DNA of 64,000 bases from Mumia sp. Pv4-285 (GTDB lineage: Bacteria > Actinomycetota > Actinomycetes > Propionibacteriales > Nocardioidaceae), in assembly GCF_041320275.1 (NCBI RefSeq), contig NZ_CP162023.1, positions 2,790,001-2,854,000 of the forward strand, given 5' to 3'. The notes under the pieces were generated by a model. That model saw only the letters and a program-made list of their open reading frames with translations. It did no database searches and had not been told where the DNA came from. The stretch's first letter is position 1. Each line of letters opens with the position of its first letter. Shown here piece by piece: positions 37,884 to 48,388 of this stretch. A program made the translations under genes and the position numbers.

Positions 37884-38520
37884 CACCGATCACGGCCCGA
37901 TCGGGTTCACGGTCGCCGCAGCCGACTTCTACGAGGACCTCGAGGACGACAACTCCAAGACGTACTGGGCCGCGCACAAGGACGACTACGAGACGCTCGT
38001 ACGCCGCCCGATGCTCGCGCTGACCACGGCGCTCGCCGACGAGTTCGGGCCCGCCAAGGTGTTCCGCCCGTACCGCGACGTCAGGTTCAGCGCGGACAAG
38101 ACTCCGTACAAGACGCACCAGGGCGCGTTCGTCGGCACCGCGCCGTCGACCGGCTACTACGTCCAGATCGACGCGTCCGGCATCCGTGTCGGCGCGGGTT
38201 GGTACGAGGCGAACCCGGAGCGCAAGCACCGCTTCCGGCAGGCGGTCGACGACCAGCGCAAGGGCGCCGCGCTCCAGCGGATCCTCGATCGTGCCGTGCG
38301 CGACGGTTTCGAGGTCGGCGGCGACACCGTCAAGACGCAGCCTCGGGGGTGGTCCGCCGAGCATCCGCGGATCGACCTCCTCCGTCACAACACGCTCACG
38401 CTCATGCGCTGGTACGGCACGCCTGAGTGGATGAGCACGCCGACTCTCGCGACGCGCGTCGCCGACGACTGGCGTGCCCTGACCCCGCTCCTCGACTGGC
38501 ACGCCCGGCATGTCGCCTGA
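37876..38520 (+). CDS. DUF2461 family protein (TIGR02453)
   Basis: A 214-aa conserved protein of unknown function. Family features: FTVAAADFYEDLEDDNSKTYW near the start, here read as FYEDLEDDNSKTYW, followed by FRPYRDVRFSADKTPYKTHQ near residues 61-80 and GAGWYEANPERKHRFRQAV near 105-123. The charged DxRFSxDKxPYKT motif is the family mark. ATG at 37876 overlaps the GNAT stop, and its own end overlaps the AzlC start by eleven bases. No mechanism is known for the family. Confidence 0.85.
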   Translation: MADTDHGPIGFTVAAADFYEDLEDDNSKTYWAAHKDDYETLVRRPMLALTTALADEFGPAKVFRPYRDVRFSADKTPYKTHQGAFVGTAPSTGYYVQIDASGIRVGAGWYEANPERKHRFRQAVDDQRKGAALQRILDRAVRDGFEVGGDTVKTQPRGWSAEHPRIDLLRHNTLTLMRWYGTPEWMSTPTLATRVADDWRALTPLLDWHARHVA

Positions 38521-39295
38521 GGCGGCCGAGCCGACCGATCGCGGCGTCGTCGTCGACTCGCTCGGCGTCGGGCTGGCGACCGGGGCGTACGGCATCTCGT
38601 TCGGGGCGATCGGGACGGCTTCGGGCCTGACCCTGGCGCAGACCTGCGTGCTGTCCCTGCTGATGTTCAGCGGGGCGTCGCAGTTCGCGTTCGCCGGCGT
38701 CGTCGCGTCGGGCGGAAACCCCGTGACCGGAGGCGTGACCGCGGTCCTCCTGGGCAGCCGCAACATGTTCTACGGCCTCGGCATGGCCCCACGGCTGCGG
38801 GTGCACGGATGGCGGCGCCTGCTCGCGGCGCACGTGGTGATCGACGAGTCGACGGCGATGGGCGTGGCCCGCGAGTCCGACCGTCACGCCCGCATCGGCT
38901 TCTACGTGACCGGCACGTCGATCTTCGTCCTCTGGAACCTGATGACCTTCGTCGGCGCGCTCGCCGGCAACGCGCTCGGCGACCCGCGCACGTACGGCCT
39001 GGACGCGGCCGTCGGCGCAGCCTTCCTCGCCCTGCTGTGGCCCCGTCTGACGGCGTGGCCGCAGCGCATCGTCGCCGCGATCGGCGCCCTGGTCGCGATC
39101 GGTGCCGTGCCGCTCACGCCTGCCGGGGCGCCGATCATCATCGGCGGAGCGATCGCCGTCGCCGCCGGGCTCTGGCTCACCCGCGGCGAGTCGGACGCGG
39201 AGATCACCGACGCCCTCGAGCACCCGGCTGACCAGCACCACCACGATCGTCCGCACTCGAGGGACGACACACGCGACGAGAGGGGCGGGTCGTGA
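38510..39295 (+). CDS. AzlC-family branched-chain amino acid exporter subunit
   Basis: A 261-aa membrane protein, the large subunit of an AzlCD exporter. GISFGAIGTASGLTLAQTC and LLMFSGASQFAFAGVVASGG near residues 30-70 and LLGSRNMFYGLGMAPRLRV near 83-101 are diagnostic. About seven hydrophobic segments are present. The C-terminus is an unusual His/Asp-rich tail (HPADQHHHDRPHSRDD). The stop overlaps azlD in GTGA. Substrate is inferred as branched-chain amino acids or analogues. Confidence 0.9.
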   Translation: MSPEAAEPTDRGVVVDSLGVGLATGAYGISFGAIGTASGLTLAQTCVLSLLMFSGASQFAFAGVVASGGNPVTGGVTAVLLGSRNMFYGLGMAPRLRVHGWRRLLAAHVVIDESTAMGVARESDRHARIGFYVTGTSIFVLWNLMTFVGALAGNALGDPRTYGLDAAVGAAFLALLWPRLTAWPQRIVAAIGALVAIGAVPLTPAGAPIIIGGAIAVAAGLWLTRGESDAEITDALEHPADQHHHDRPHSRDDTRDERGGS

Positions 39296-39606
39296 CCGGG
39301 TCGAGCGCTGTCTGGTGGGGCGTGATCGGTGCATCGCTCGCCTGTTACGGACTCAAGCTGGCCGGCCTGTCCGTGCCCGACCGCGTGCTCGAGCACCCGA
39401 TGACCGTCCGGGTCGCCAACCTCATCCCCGTCGGTCTCCTCGGCGCCCTGATCGCGGTGCAGGTCTTCGCCACCGGTCAGGCGCTCGCCCTCGACGCCCG
39501 CGTGGTCGGTCTCGGCGTGGCAGTCTTGCTGCTCGTCGCGCGTGCACCGTTCCTGGTGGTCGTCGGCGCGGCCGCTCTCACCGCCGCGCTCGTACGCCTC
39601 CTCTGA
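39292..39606 (+). CDS. AzlD-family small exporter subunit
   Basis: A 104-aa membrane protein with four hydrophobic segments, of the AzlD family. The motif ACYGLKLAGLSVPDRVLEHP near residues 17-36 and LLVARAPFLVVVGAAALTAA near the end are typical. GTG start in a GTGA overlap with azlC. It pairs with AzlC to form the exporter; no regulator such as AzlB is next to it. Confidence 0.88.
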   Translation: MTGSSAVWWGVIGASLACYGLKLAGLSVPDRVLEHPMTVRVANLIPVGLLGALIAVQVFATGQALALDARVVGLGVAVLLLVARAPFLVVVGAAALTAALVRLL

Positions 39607-39618
39607 CCGCCGACGCCT

Positions 39619-39685
39619 CCCCGATTTGACGCGTTATCCACCGAATCGCCGGCTCGGAAGGTGGGAAAGCCGTCAAATCGTGGGG
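39619..39685. repeat. hairpin repeat, copy B
   Basis: Begins CCCCGATTTGACGCG and ends CGTCAAATCGTGGGG, with an inner pair TTATCCACC / GGTGGGAAA that is partly complementary. It is homologous to the element at 4241-4305, with the arms changed in step. Lies between the converging AzlD and dapB genes, where it may terminate both transcripts. Confidence 0.72.
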
Positions 39686-39707
39686 CGGCGGTGGGGGCGG
39701 CGGGGCG

Positions 39708-40460
39708 TCAGTCCAGCCCGAGCACGGTGTCGAGCCCGACGGTCACGCCCGGACGCGCACCGACCCCGCGCACCCCGGCGACGACGCCGGGCATGAAGGA
39801 CTCCCGGTGCACCGAGTCGTGGCGGATCGTGAGAGTCTCGCCGAGATCACCGAACAGCACCTCCTGGTGCGCCACCAGGCCGCGCGAGCGTACGGCGTGG
39901 ACGTGGACTCCGTCGACCACGGCACCTCGCGCGCCCAGCGGATCGGTGGTGGTCGCGTCGGGGACCGGTCCTGATCCCGCCTCACGACGTGCCTCGGCGA
40001 TCATCGCCGCCGTACGCGTCGCCGTCCCCGAGGGGGCGTCGACCTTGGCGGGGTGGTGCAGCTCGACGATCTCGACGGACTCGAAGTACGGCGCGGCGAT
40101 CTGCGCGAACCGCATCATCAGGACGGCGCCGATGGAGAAGTTGGGGACGATCAGCACGCCCACCTCGGGCGACTCCGCGGCGATCGCGCGGACCTCGTCG
40201 ATCCGGGCGTCGTCGAAGCCCGACGTCCCGACCACCGCATGGATCCCGTGGGCGACGCAGAACCGCAGGTTGTCCATCACGGCCGCGGGGTTGGTGAAGT
40301 CGACCACGACCTCGGCGCCCGCGTCGGTCAGCGCCTCCAGAGGGTCGTCAGCGTCGATCGCCGCCACCAGCGACAACCCCTCGGCAACCTCGATCGCGCG
40401 GACCGACTCGGACCCCATGCGTCCGCGGGCACCCAGCACGCCGACCTTCAACTCGCTCAT
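39708..40460 (-). CDS. dapB: 4-hydroxy-tetrahydrodipicolinate reductase
   Basis: NAD(P)H-dependent second step of diaminopimelate synthesis. The 250-aa protein begins [16 protein letters not shown] with the GxxGxxG nucleotide-binding motif. Catalytic region [18 protein letters not shown] lies near residues 132-149, and GTSGFDD and [14 protein letters not shown] near 80-118 fit the family. A longer frame to 40541 lacks a recognisable extension. Divergent from the NYN-domain gene, convergent with azlD. Confidence 0.96.
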   Translation of the reverse strand: MSELKVGVLGARGRMGSESVRAIEVAEGLSLVAAIDADDPLEALTDAGAEVVVDFTNPAAVMDNLRFCVAHGIHAVVGTSGFDDARIDEVRAIAAESPEVGVLIVPNFSIGAVLMMRFAQIAAPYFESVEIVELHHPAKVDAPSGTATRTAAMIAEARREAGSGPVPDATTTDPLGARGAVVDGVHVHAVRSRGLVAHQEVLFGDLGETLTIRHDSVHRESFMPGVVAGVRGVGARPGVTVGLDTVLGLD

Positions 40461-40543
40461 GTGCCCGATCATCCCACCCACGTTCGCGGCCGGTCCGGCA
40501 GACTGGCAGGAGCGCACACCGCCCCGAATCGAGAAGAGCATGC

Positions 40544-41587
40544 ATGGCTGAGCCAGGTGACACCCGCGTCGCCGTCTACATCGACTTCGACAACATCGTG
40601 ATCTCGCGGTACGACCAGGTGAACGGTCGGCACTCGTTCCAGCGCGACAAGTCGCGCGCGTTCGAGACGGCCGACCGCGCCGCTGATCCCGAGATCGCCG
40701 ACAAGGTCGCGCGCGCCACCGTGGACGTGGGCGCGGTGATCGACTTCGCCTCCTCCTTCGGGACCCTCGTGCTCACCCGGGCGTACGCCGACTGGTCGGC
40801 GCCGGTGAACGCCGACTACCGTGGCCAGCTCGTCAGCCGCGCGGTCGACCTCGTCCAGCTCTTCCCGGCGGCGGCGTACGGAAAGAACGGCGCCGACATC
40901 CGGCTGGCCGTCGATGCCGTGGAGGACATGTTCCGGCTCCCGGACCTGACTCACGTCGTCATCGTCGCGGGTGATTCCGACTACATCGCTCTCGCCCAGC
41001 GGTGCAAGCGGCTCGGCCGGTACGTCGTCGGCGTGGGCGTCGCCGGATCGACCAGCAAGAGCCTGGCGGCGGCGTGCGACGAGATGGTCACCTACGACGC
41101 ACTGCCCGGGATCGAGCCTCCGCCACCGCTCCCCGACAAGGCGACGGAGAAGCCGGCGAAGTCCACCCGCAGGCGCACCGCGAAGACGGCCGAGCCCGCT
41201 CCGACCGACAGCAGCGCCGAGGGTGCCGAGGAGGCCGCGACGGCCCCCGCGAAGCAGACCGCGCGCCGCGCGAAGTCCACCATCCCCGTCTTCGCCGAGC
41301 CCGGCAACGAGCCGCCGGAGCCCGAGCCCGAGGACCCGCAGGACGTCGCGACCGGGCTGCTCGAGCGGGCGCTGCGCCTCGGCCACGAGAAGGACGACGC
41401 CGACTGGTTGCACAGCTCGGCGGTCAAGAGCCAGATGAAGCGGATGGACCCCTCGTTCAACGAGAAGTCGCTCGGCTACCGGTCGTTCTCGGACTTCATC
41501 AAGTCCCGTGACGCGCTCGCGGAGCTGGACGAGAGCACCACCGCGAGGCTCGTCCGGCTCAGTCCGAGTGCCACCTCTCGCCGATAG
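40544..41587 (+). CDS. NYN-domain (PIN-like RNase) protein with OST-HTH-like C-terminus
   Basis: A 347-aa protein in two parts. Residues 8-190 form an NYN/LabA-type PIN-like domain with the acidic residues in [31 protein letters not shown] and [20 protein letters not shown], where the aspartates usually bind the catalytic metal. A basic Ala/Pro/Lys linker (about 190-265) leads to a C-terminal OST-HTH/LOTUS-like helix set (about 270-335). Such proteins are predicted RNases or RNA-binding factors, often of unknown target. Divergent from dapB and 195 bases ahead of the cold-shock gene, so a link to RNA handling is suggestive. Confidence 0.85.
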   Translation: MAEPGDTRVAVYIDFDNIVISRYDQVNGRHSFQRDKSRAFETADRAADPEIADKVARATVDVGAVIDFASSFGTLVLTRAYADWSAPVNADYRGQLVSRAVDLVQLFPAAAYGKNGADIRLAVDAVEDMFRLPDLTHVVIVAGDSDYIALAQRCKRLGRYVVGVGVAGSTSKSLAAACDEMVTYDALPGIEPPPPLPDKATEKPAKSTRRRTAKTAEPAPTDSSAEGAEEAATAPAKQTARRAKSTIPVFAEPGNEPPEPEPEDPQDVATGLLERALRLGHEKDDADWLHSSAVKSQMKRMDPSFNEKSLGYRSFSDFIKSRDALAELDESTTARLVRLSPSATSRR

Positions 41588-41781
41588 GTCGGGCCGACGG
41601 CGTTTCGTCGGTACGTATCTGCCGTCGGCGGGTGGTACGGTCGAATCAAGTTGCACGGCCTCAAGCCGCAGAATCGATCAGGGCTCCTCGTTCCGAGCGT
41701 CCTGATGCTTTCCCAGGTTGATGTGCTCGCGACACCAGTCGCTCGCGAAAGTCGCGTGCGCACGACCCGAGGAGAACAGAC
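41588..41781 (+). promoter_or_regulatory. long leader upstream of the cold-shock gene
   Basis: A 194-base gene-free stretch before cspA ending in GAGGAG eight bases before the ATG. Long structured leaders before csp genes are known to respond to temperature. No clear -35/-10 pair was found, and promoter position is not resolved. Confidence 0.4.
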
Positions 41782-41985
41782 ATGGCTACTGGCACCGTTA
41801 AGTGGTTCAACGCCGACAAGGGCTTCGGCTTCATCGCACCGGACGGCGGCGGCGAGGACGTGTTCGCGCACTTCAGCGCGATCGCGGCGACCGGCTTCCG
41901 TTCGCTCGAGGAGAACCAGAAGGTCGAGTTCGACGTCGAGCAGGGCCCCAAGGGCCTGCAGGCCGCCAACATCCGGCCTATCTGA
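41782..41985 (+). CDS. cspA: cold-shock protein, CspA family
   Basis: A 67-aa single cold-shock domain. [20 protein letters not shown] holds the RNP1 motif KGFGFI and DVFAHFSAI the RNP2 motif. It binds single-stranded RNA and DNA as an RNA chaperone. A long leader precedes it and a very strong terminator hairpin follows. The type with ending [14 protein letters not shown] is standard for actinobacterial Csp. Whether it is cold-induced or constitutive is not shown by sequence. Confidence 0.97.
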   Translation: MATGTVKWFNADKGFGFIAPDGGGEDVFAHFSAIAATGFRSLEENQKVEFDVEQGPKGLQAANIRPI

Positions 41986-42012
41986 GACCTGCGTCCGACC
42001 CGGACGCGCACG

Positions 42013-42051
42013 CAAGAGCCCTCGCCTCCCACTGGGAGGCGAGGGCTCTTG
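42013..42051 (+). terminator. strong terminator after cspA
   Basis: Perfect 18-base arms 42013-42030 and 42034-42051 with an ACT loop. The left arm begins CAAGAGCCCTCGCC. It starts 28 bases after the cspA stop. The stem is long and very GC-rich, without a T-run. Confidence 0.9.
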
Positions 42052-42099
42052 CCCGTTCGGCGCTCGATGCAGATCGCGCGCCGCGGCGTGGCCGCTGGG

Positions 42100-42411
42100 T
42101 CAGCGACCCACCGTCAGTGGGGCGGCAGCCGGGTCGACGCCGGCGATGATCGCGCGCACGCGGTCGGCGTCCGCGCTCAGGAAAGACACCTCGAAGTTGC
42201 CGACCGGCTCCCGTCGTGACCCGATCCAGACGTCGAAGCCCTCCGCTCGCAGCGCAGCCAGGATCGGCGCGTTGGTCGAGCCCTCGCCCGGGCACCAGGC
42301 GATGATGCGGGGCCGCTCCGGGCGCACGTCGCTGAGGCCCATCTGGCTCAGGTCGCGCGTGGGCCGTCGAGTGCGCCCGGTCGCGGCGGCAGGGTCGGGG
42401 TGGTCGCTCAT
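42100..42411 (-). CDS. conserved-looking small hypothetical protein
   Basis: A 103-aa protein of no recognised family. After a charged head it has a compact alpha/beta core: PRIIAWCPGEGSTNAPILAA, FDVWIGSRREPVGNFEVSF, then DADRVRAIIAGVD. A possible ribosome site AAGGAG lies about 12 bases before the ATG. It stands alone between the cspA terminator and kynU. The codon use is like its neighbours, so it is probably a real gene. Confidence 0.55.
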   Translation of the reverse strand: MSDHPDPAAATGRTRRPTRDLSQMGLSDVRPERPRIIAWCPGEGSTNAPILAALRAEGFDVWIGSRREPVGNFEVSFLSADADRVRAIIAGVDPAAAPLTVGR

Positions 42412-42497
42412 CGGGGCACCAGCTCTCCTTAGACCGGCGGCGCGCTGCGGGGACGCGTCGAACCGGTACCACCGAGCCTACGCCATCGAGATGACGC

Positions 42498-43715
42498 TCA
42501 GAGAGCCTCGACGATCCCCCGCGTCACGTCGAGAGCACGCCACAGCTCGGCGTACGAGGTGGTGAGCGGGGAGAGACCGAGCCTGATCATGTCGGGGTTG
42601 CGGAAGTCTGGGACCACCTTCGCGGCGTACATGGCGGCCGAGACCTCGCGCGACCGGTCCCCCTGGATGGTGACGTGCCCGCCCCGTCGCGCGGCGTCGC
42701 GCGGCGAGGCCACCTCGAACCCGTGGGGTACGAGCCAGGCGTCGACCAGCTCCACGCACAGGTCGGTCAGTGCGACGGCCTTCGTACGGATCGCCTCGAT
42801 CCCGGCCTCGGCCACGAGCGAGACCGACGCGTCGACCGCCACGATGCCCGGGACGTACGCCGTGCCCGACAGCATCGCCCGGATCGACGGGTCTGCCTCG
42901 TACGTCGGACCCATCGCGAACCTGTCCGCGCTGCTCCACCAGCCGGTGATCGGCTGACGCACGGAGCCCAGGTGCTGTGCGGCGACGTACAGGAACGCCG
43001 GTGCACCAGGGCCCGCGTTGAGGTACTTGTAGGTGCACCCGACCGCGAGGTCGACGGCGTCCGCGTCGAGGGCGAGCGGGACGACGCCGGCCGAGTGGCA
43101 CAGGTCCCAGGCGGCAAGTGCGCCGACCTCGTGGACCAGGGCGGTCAGCATGCGCACGTCGAGCATCGCGCCCGAGCGGTAGTCGACGTGGCTGAGCAGC
43201 ACCAGCGCCGTACGTTCCGACAGCACCTCGCGCAGCGAGGACTCGGTCACGCCCTCGACGATGTTTGGTCGCAGCCACCGCACCGTCATCCCGCGCGAAC
43301 CGGCGACCGACTCGACGAGGTAGCGGTCGGTCGGGAAGTCGCTGTCGGTCGCGACGATCTCGTCGCGGCCCGGACGCAGGTCGCAGCCGGCGTGCAGGAG
43401 CTTGAAGATGTTCACCGAGGTCGACTCCGCGATCACCGTCTGACCCGGCGCCGCGCCGAGACAGGCGGCGGCGAGACGGTCGCCTACCTGCTCGGGAAGG
43501 TCGAGCCAGCCTTCCTCCCAGCTGCGGATCAGCCGCCCGCCCCACTCGTGGCGCAACGTCTGCTCGACGCGCTCGAGGGTGCGCAGCGGCGGGCGTCCGA
43601 GCGAGTTGCCGTCGAGGTAGGCGACGGGGTCGTCGCCCATGAGGAACTCGGCACGGAAGGGGGCCAGCGGGTCTGCTCGGTCGAGCGCCACGGCATCGTC
43701 GTACGTGGAGGTCAT
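42498..43715 (-). CDS. kynU: kynureninase
   Basis: A 405-aa PLP enzyme splitting kynurenine to anthranilate and alanine in tryptophan breakdown. YLDGNSLGRPPLRTLERVE near residues 33-51, LIRSWEEGWLDLP, STSVNIFKLLHAG near 97, and GCTYKYLNAGPGAPAFLYVA near 227-246 with the PLP lysine (about 229) are family motifs. ATG at 43715 overlaps the P-type ATPase stop in ATGA. No dioxygenase or formamidase gene of the same pathway is nearby. Confidence 0.93.
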   Translation of the reverse strand: MTSTYDDAVALDRADPLAPFRAEFLMGDDPVAYLDGNSLGRPPLRTLERVEQTLRHEWGGRLIRSWEEGWLDLPEQVGDRLAAACLGAAPGQTVIAESTSVNIFKLLHAGCDLRPGRDEIVATDSDFPTDRYLVESVAGSRGMTVRWLRPNIVEGVTESSLREVLSERTALVLLSHVDYRSGAMLDVRMLTALVHEVGALAAWDLCHSAGVVPLALDADAVDLAVGCTYKYLNAGPGAPAFLYVAAQHLGSVRQPITGWWSSADRFAMGPTYEADPSIRAMLSGTAYVPGIVAVDASVSLVAEAGIEAIRTKAVALTDLCVELVDAWLVPHGFEVASPRDAARRGGHVTIQGDRSREVSAAMYAAKVVPDFRNPDMIRLGLSPLTTSYAELWRALDVTRGIVEAL

Positions 43716-46435
43716 CCTCTGATCCCACCATGGGCCCCGCGGTGGCGGTCCACCGCCTTGCCCGCCTCCACCAGCAGGAACACCCCCACCGCGAGCGCCG
43801 CCGTGTAGGCCCACACACCGAGGCCGATGGGTGCCGACTCGAACCATCGGTTCATGAACGGGAGGTACGTGAACGCGAGCTGCGCCGCGATCAGGCCTGC
43901 TGCCGACGCCCACACGACCCGGTTGCCGCGCAGGACCGCCAGCCTGAGGCTGGACGCGTCGAGGAAGCGTGCGTTGAAAAGGTACGCGAGCTGGCCGAGC
44001 GCCAGCATCGTCACCGCGGCGGTGCGCGCCTCCGGGAGCGACAGCCCGGCTTCTCGGGTCGTCGTGAAGACGAGGAGCGTCGCGCCGCCGATGATCAGCG
44101 ACACCACCACGATCCGCACGCCGTACACCGTGTCGACCACCGAGGTCTTCGGATCGCGCGGCGCGCGGTCCATGATGCCGGGCTCGGCCTGCTCGTAGGC
44201 GAGTGCCAGCGACAGCGTGACCGCCGCGACCATGTTGATCCACAGCACCTGCACCGGCTCCAGCGGAAGCGTCATGCCGACGATGACCGCGACCAGCATC
44301 ACGAGGGCCTGCGCCCCGTTGGTCGGGAGCAGGAACAGGACGGACTTGCGGACGTTGTCGTAGATCCGCCGCCCCTCCTCGACCGCCCGCTCGATCGTGG
44401 CGAAGTTGTCGTCGGCAAGGACGACGTCGGCCGCCTCCTTCGTGGCCTCCGTCCCCTTGATGCCCATCGCCACACCGACGTCGGCCTGCGTCAGAGCCGG
44501 GGCGTCGTTCACCCCGTCGCCGGTCATCGCGACGACCTCCCCGTGGTGCTGGAGCGCCGAGACGATCCGGATCTTGTGCTCGGGACTCGTCCGCGCGTAC
44601 ACGTCGACGTCCCGGACGACGTCGCGCAGCTGAGAGGTCGACATCGCCTCGAGCTCGGGACCGGTCAGCACATCGATGCCAGCACCGTCGTCGGTCACGA
44701 TGCCCATCTCGCGACCGATCGCCAGCGCCGTGCCCGCGTGGTCGCCGGTGATCATCTTGACCTTGATCCCGGCGCGTCGGCACCGGGCGATCGCGGCGAC
44801 CGCCTCGGGGCGTGGCGGGTCGACGATGCCGACCAGGCCCACCATCTCGAGACCCTCGCTGACGTCTGCGTCGGCGATCGCGCTCCCCGCCGGCGGAGGG
44901 GCCCCGACCGCGGCCGCGAGGACGCGCAACCCGTCGGCGCCGAGCGCGTCGATCCGTTCCTCCCACCACGCGTGGTCCAACGCCTCGCGAGCGCCGTCTG
45001 CACCTCGCTGGTAGGAGCAGCGGTCGAGGATCCGGTCGGGTGCTCCCTTCACGTACACCGACACGACGCCGGCAGGGTCCTCGTCGAGCGTCGCCATGTA
45101 CTTCGTCTGCGAGTCGAACGGGATCACGTCCAGCCGGCGCCACCCCTCCCCGTCGAACCCGCTCTTGAGAGCGAGCGTCCGGAGCGCCCCGTCGGTCGGG
45201 ACGCCGACCAGGGACCAGCCGGACTCGTCGCGTCGTACGACCGCGTCGTTGCAGCGGGCCATCGCCGTGACCAGCGCCGCGAGGTCCCCGCGGTCGGAGA
45301 GCGTGGCGGTGCGCCCACCGGTCCGGACGGCCCCCTCAGGGGCGTACCCGATCCCCGTGACCTCGTACGAGGCCGCCCGCGTGACGACGGTCCGCGAGGT
45401 CATCTCGTTCTTGGTCAGCGTCCCCGTCTTGTCCGAGCAGATCGTGGTGACCGAGCCGAGCGCCTCGACCGCGGGGAGCTTGCGGGTGATCGCGCGCTGG
45501 CGCGCCATCTGCTGGACGCCCAGCGCGAGGATGATCGTCACCAGCGCCGGCAGCCCTTCGGGCACCGCCGCGACCGCGAAGCCGATCGTCGCCGAGACCA
45601 GGTCCGGCAGGCTGAAGTCGTGCACGAGTCGGCCGACGAGCACCATGACGATCGCCATGACGCCGATCAGGAGGGCGAGCGCCTTGCCGAACGCGTCGAG
45701 CTGCCGGCTCAGCGGCGTCTCCAGCGGCTCGACGTCGTCGACCAACGTCTGGATCCTGCCGACCTCGGTCTCCTGACCGGTCGCCGTCACCACGCCACGA
45801 CCGCTGCCCTGCGTGATGAGCGTGCCTGAGAACACCATGTCGGTCCGGTCCCCCACGCCGGCGTCGGGTGCGACCACGTCCACGTCCTTGGTCGACGGCA
45901 CCGACTCCCCCGTCAGCGCCGACTCCTCGGCCTGGAGGTTGGAGGCGCCGACGAGCCGCAGGTCCGCGGGCACCTTGTCGCCGCCGCGGAGCCTGACCAC
46001 GTCCCCGGGGACCAGCGCGTCCGCGTCGACGCGCTGCCAGCCCCCGTCACGCCGTACGTCGGCCTGCACGCTGAGCATCGTCCTGATGCCCGCCAGCGCC
46101 TTCTCGGCCCGGCCTTCCTGCACCAGTCCGATGGCCGCGTTGATCACGGCGACCGCCAGGATCACCGTGAAGTCGACCCAGTCCTCCAACGCGGCCTTGG
46201 CGGCCGCCGAGGCGAGCAGGATGTAGATGAGGGTGTCCTGGAACTGCGCGACCACCCGGCGCCACCACGGGGTCGGCTCCGGCGGCGGCAGGCTGTTCGG
46301 GCCGACCTCGGCGAGACGGCGCTCCGCCTCCGTCGTGGTCAGGCCCTCGCGGGTCGTCCCGAGCCGCTCGAGCACCTCGTCCGCGGGTGCGGCCCAGACC
46401 GGCGGCTCCTCGGTGATCGGCTGCATGTCCCCCAT
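43712..46435 (-). CDS. P-type cation-transporting ATPase (CtpF/Ca2+-type)
   Basis: A 907-aa P2-type pump. Signatures in order: [11 protein letters not shown] near residue 180, [20 protein letters not shown] near 300, the phosphorylation site [14 protein letters not shown] near 335, [11 protein letters not shown] near 470, and [15 protein letters not shown] near 605. About ten membrane helices are predicted. Sequence resembles calcium/sodium pumps such as mycobacterial CtpF, so calcium export is likely but not proven. Start ATG at 46435 or 46426 is uncertain; GGGGGA lies before the second. Ends in an ATGA overlap with kynU. Confidence 0.9.
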   Translation of the reverse strand: MGDMQPITEEPPVWAAPADEVLERLGTTREGLTTTEAERRLAEVGPNSLPPPEPTPWWRRVVAQFQDTLIYILLASAAAKAALEDWVDFTVILAVAVINAAIGLVQEGRAEKALAGIRTMLSVQADVRRDGGWQRVDADALVPGDVVRLRGGDKVPADLRLVGASNLQAEESALTGESVPSTKDVDVVAPDAGVGDRTDMVFSGTLITQGSGRGVVTATGQETEVGRIQTLVDDVEPLETPLSRQLDAFGKALALLIGVMAIVMVLVGRLVHDFSLPDLVSATIGFAVAAVPEGLPALVTIILALGVQQMARQRAITRKLPAVEALGSVTTICSDKTGTLTKNEMTSRTVVTRAASYEVTGIGYAPEGAVRTGGRTATLSDRGDLAALVTAMARCNDAVVRRDESGWSLVGVPTDGALRTLALKSGFDGEGWRRLDVIPFDSQTKYMATLDEDPAGVVSVYVKGAPDRILDRCSYQRGADGAREALDHAWWEERIDALGADGLRVLAAAVGAPPPAGSAIADADVSEGLEMVGLVGIVDPPRPEAVAAIARCRRAGIKVKMITGDHAGTALAIGREMGIVTDDGAGIDVLTGPELEAMSTSQLRDVVRDVDVYARTSPEHKIRIVSALQHHGEVVAMTGDGVNDAPALTQADVGVAMGIKGTEATKEAADVVLADDNFATIERAVEEGRRIYDNVRKSVLFLLPTNGAQALVMLVAVIVGMTLPLEPVQVLWINMVAAVTLSLALAYEQAEPGIMDRAPRDPKTSVVDTVYGVRIVVVSLIIGGATLLVFTTTREAGLSLPEARTAAVTMLALGQLAYLFNARFLDASSLRLAVLRGNRVVWASAAGLIAAQLAFTYLPFMNRWFESAPIGLGVWAYTAALAVGVFLLVEAGKAVDRHRGAHGGIRG

Positions 46436-46514
46436 CGAACCGTGCCGGGACGGTGCCCGCACCCCGCACGCCGCCGCGTCCGGGGTGGCCCGCACCACAG
46501 TCGTACGCCCGCCG

Positions 46515-47711
46515 TCAGGGTGTCGCGAGAGCCTCCGTCGGCGACATCCGAGCGGCGCGGACCGCGGGATAGAGCCCGGCGACTCCTCCGATGAGGAGCG
46601 TCGCGGCCAGCCCGCCGGCGCTCGCCCACAACGGGACGACGGTGATCCAGCCCTGGTACGCGGCGTACGCGGACGTCACGGCGATCCCGAGCAGCAGGCC
46701 GCCGAGTCCTCCGAGCACGCAGAGAAGCTGGGACTCGGCCAGGAACTGCAGCCGCACCTGCCCTCGCGTCGCGCCCATGGAGCGCCGAAGCCCGATCTCC
46801 GACCTGCGTTCGAGCACCGAGATGACCATCGTGTTGGCCACCCCGACCCCACCGACCAGCAGTGCTACTCCTCCCAGTCCCAGGAGGAGGCCGCTCAAGG
46901 CTTTGTCGGTCGCCTGCTGCGCGGCCAGTGCGTCGGACGGCCGCGAGACCTCGACCTCGCTGGGACTCTCCGGGTTCGCGGTGGCGGCGAGGACGTCGCG
47001 GACCGCGGCGACGGCGTCCTCCTCGGCACGGGCGTACACCGTGGTCGGATAGCCCTCGAAGCCCAGCCGAGCCTCCGCGACCGGCCACCCGACCAGTGCC
47101 GACATGTCCAGCTCCGGCGTCAGCGCGGACGGGCGAAGGATCCCCACGACCGTGAACCACTCCCCTCCGAGCCACACCCTGACGTCCGCCCCGGGAGCCG
47201 TCACCCCGAGCCGCTCGGCGGTGGTGCTTCCCAGGACGACCGCCGGGTAGCCCGCCGTCGCCTCGTTGAGCCACGCGCCGGCGGCAACGGTCACCCCGGC
47301 AGTGTCGAGGAGGTCGGTACGGGCGGCGCGCACCGAGATGCCGCCGGATTCCGCCTCCGGCACGAGATCGGAGCGATAGGCGCTGGCATCCAGCGTCGCC
47401 GTGGCGCTGGCCGACGTCACCGGTCCGATGCGGCTGATCATCGCGACCGCGTCGTCGGGCAGGTGCGCGGTGTCCCCGAAGAGGGTCTCCCCCGGCCCGA
47501 CGGTGAGGAGATTCGTCCCGAGCGCATCGAGCTGCCGGTCGAGCTCCGCGCGGCTCGACGCCGAGATGCCCACGACCGCGAGCATGGACGCGATGCCGAT
47601 CGCGATGCCGAGCGCGCTGAGGACCACCCTCAGGGGTCGGGTGACCAGTCCCGAAGCACCGACGCGTACGACGTCACGGAGTCTCATCCGCGCCGGCCTC
47701 AACGCGCTCAT
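46515..47711 (-). CDS. MacB-like ABC transporter permease
   Basis: A 398-aa FtsX-family permease with one N-terminal and three C-terminal membrane helices around a MacB-type extracytoplasmic domain (residues about 50-270). [19 protein letters not shown] near 33-51, [20 protein letters not shown] and [20 protein letters not shown] near 283-325 are the MacB/FtsX hallmarks. It overlaps the ATPase gene in ATGA. MacB systems move toxins, peptides or lipids out of the envelope; with the lipoprotein and adaptor upstream this looks like a complete export or sensing machine. Confidence 0.92.
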   Translation of the reverse strand: MSALRPARMRLRDVVRVGASGLVTRPLRVVLSALGIAIGIASMLAVVGISASSRAELDRQLDALGTNLLTVGPGETLFGDTAHLPDDAVAMISRIGPVTSASATATLDASAYRSDLVPEAESGGISVRAARTDLLDTAGVTVAAGAWLNEATAGYPAVVLGSTTAERLGVTAPGADVRVWLGGEWFTVVGILRPSALTPELDMSALVGWPVAEARLGFEGYPTTVYARAEEDAVAAVRDVLAATANPESPSEVEVSRPSDALAAQQATDKALSGLLLGLGGVALLVGGVGVANTMVISVLERRSEIGLRRSMGATRGQVRLQFLAESQLLCVLGGLGGLLLGIAVTSAYAAYQGWITVVPLWASAGGLAATLLIGGVAGLYPAVRAARMSPTEALATP

Positions 47712-48388
47712 CTGGCCACCCCCGTCGTCACGACGCGACCGTCGCGCACCTCGACCTGCCGCGGCACCCTCGCGGCGATGTCGCGGTCGTGCGTGATCAC
47801 CACCACGGTGGTGCCGGCCCCGTGGAGCTCGCGGAGCACGTCCATCACCATGGCGCCCGACGCGGAGTCGAGGTTTCCCGTCGGCTCGTCGGCCAGGAGC
47901 AGCGCCGGCTCGGCGACGACCGCGCGGGCGATCGCCACCCGCTGGCGCTCGCCGCCGGAGAGCTGGTGCGGGCGGTGGTCCAGCCGGTGTCGCAGACCGA
48001 CGCGCTCGAGAGCGTCCGCCGCCCGGCGCCGCCGCTCGCGGCGTGGAACCCCGAGATAGAGAAGACCGTCGGCGACGCCGTCTACGGCGGCGACCCCCGG
48101 CGCGAGGTGGAACTGCTGGAAGACGAACCCGATGCGGCGGGCCCTCAGCGCGGACAGCTGGCCGTCCGACAGTCTCGCGACGTCGTGGCCGTCGATCTCC
48201 ACGGCGCCGGTCGTCGGCCGGTCGAGCGTGCCCAGCAGGTGGAGCATGGTCGACTTGCCCGATCCCGACGGTCCGACGATGGCGAGCATCTCACCACGGC
48301 CCACCTTGAGCGAGACGCCGTCCAGGGCGCGCACGCCTCCGGGGTACGCCTTGACGACGTCACGGGTGTCGACGATCCAACGGGTCAT
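47708..48388 (-). CDS. MacB/LolD-like ABC transporter ATP-binding protein
   Basis: A 226-aa ATPase. Walker [10 protein letters not shown] near residue 38, Q-loop [11 protein letters not shown] near 90, signature [14 protein letters not shown] near 142, Walker [18 protein letters not shown] near 162 and the H-loop in VVVITHDRD. The [10 protein letters not shown] form is typical of MacB/LolD. It pairs with the permease (ATGA overlap) and follows the HlyD-like adaptor (ATGA overlap). Confidence 0.95.
   Translation of the reverse strand: MTRWIVDTRDVVKAYPGGVRALDGVSLKVGRGEMLAIVGPSGSGKSTMLHLLGTLDRPTTGAVEIDGHDVARLSDGQLSALRARRIGFVFQQFHLAPGVAAVDGVADGLLYLGVPRRERRRRAADALERVGLRHRLDHRPHQLSGGERQRVAIARAVVAEPALLLADEPTGNLDSASGAMVMDVLRELHGAGTTVVVITHDRDIAARVPRQVEVRDGRVVTTGVAR

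Noticed and set aside
42013-42051. Regulatory small RNA after cspA
   Set aside because: A single GC-rich hairpin right after the stop is explained as a terminator; no promoter was found.
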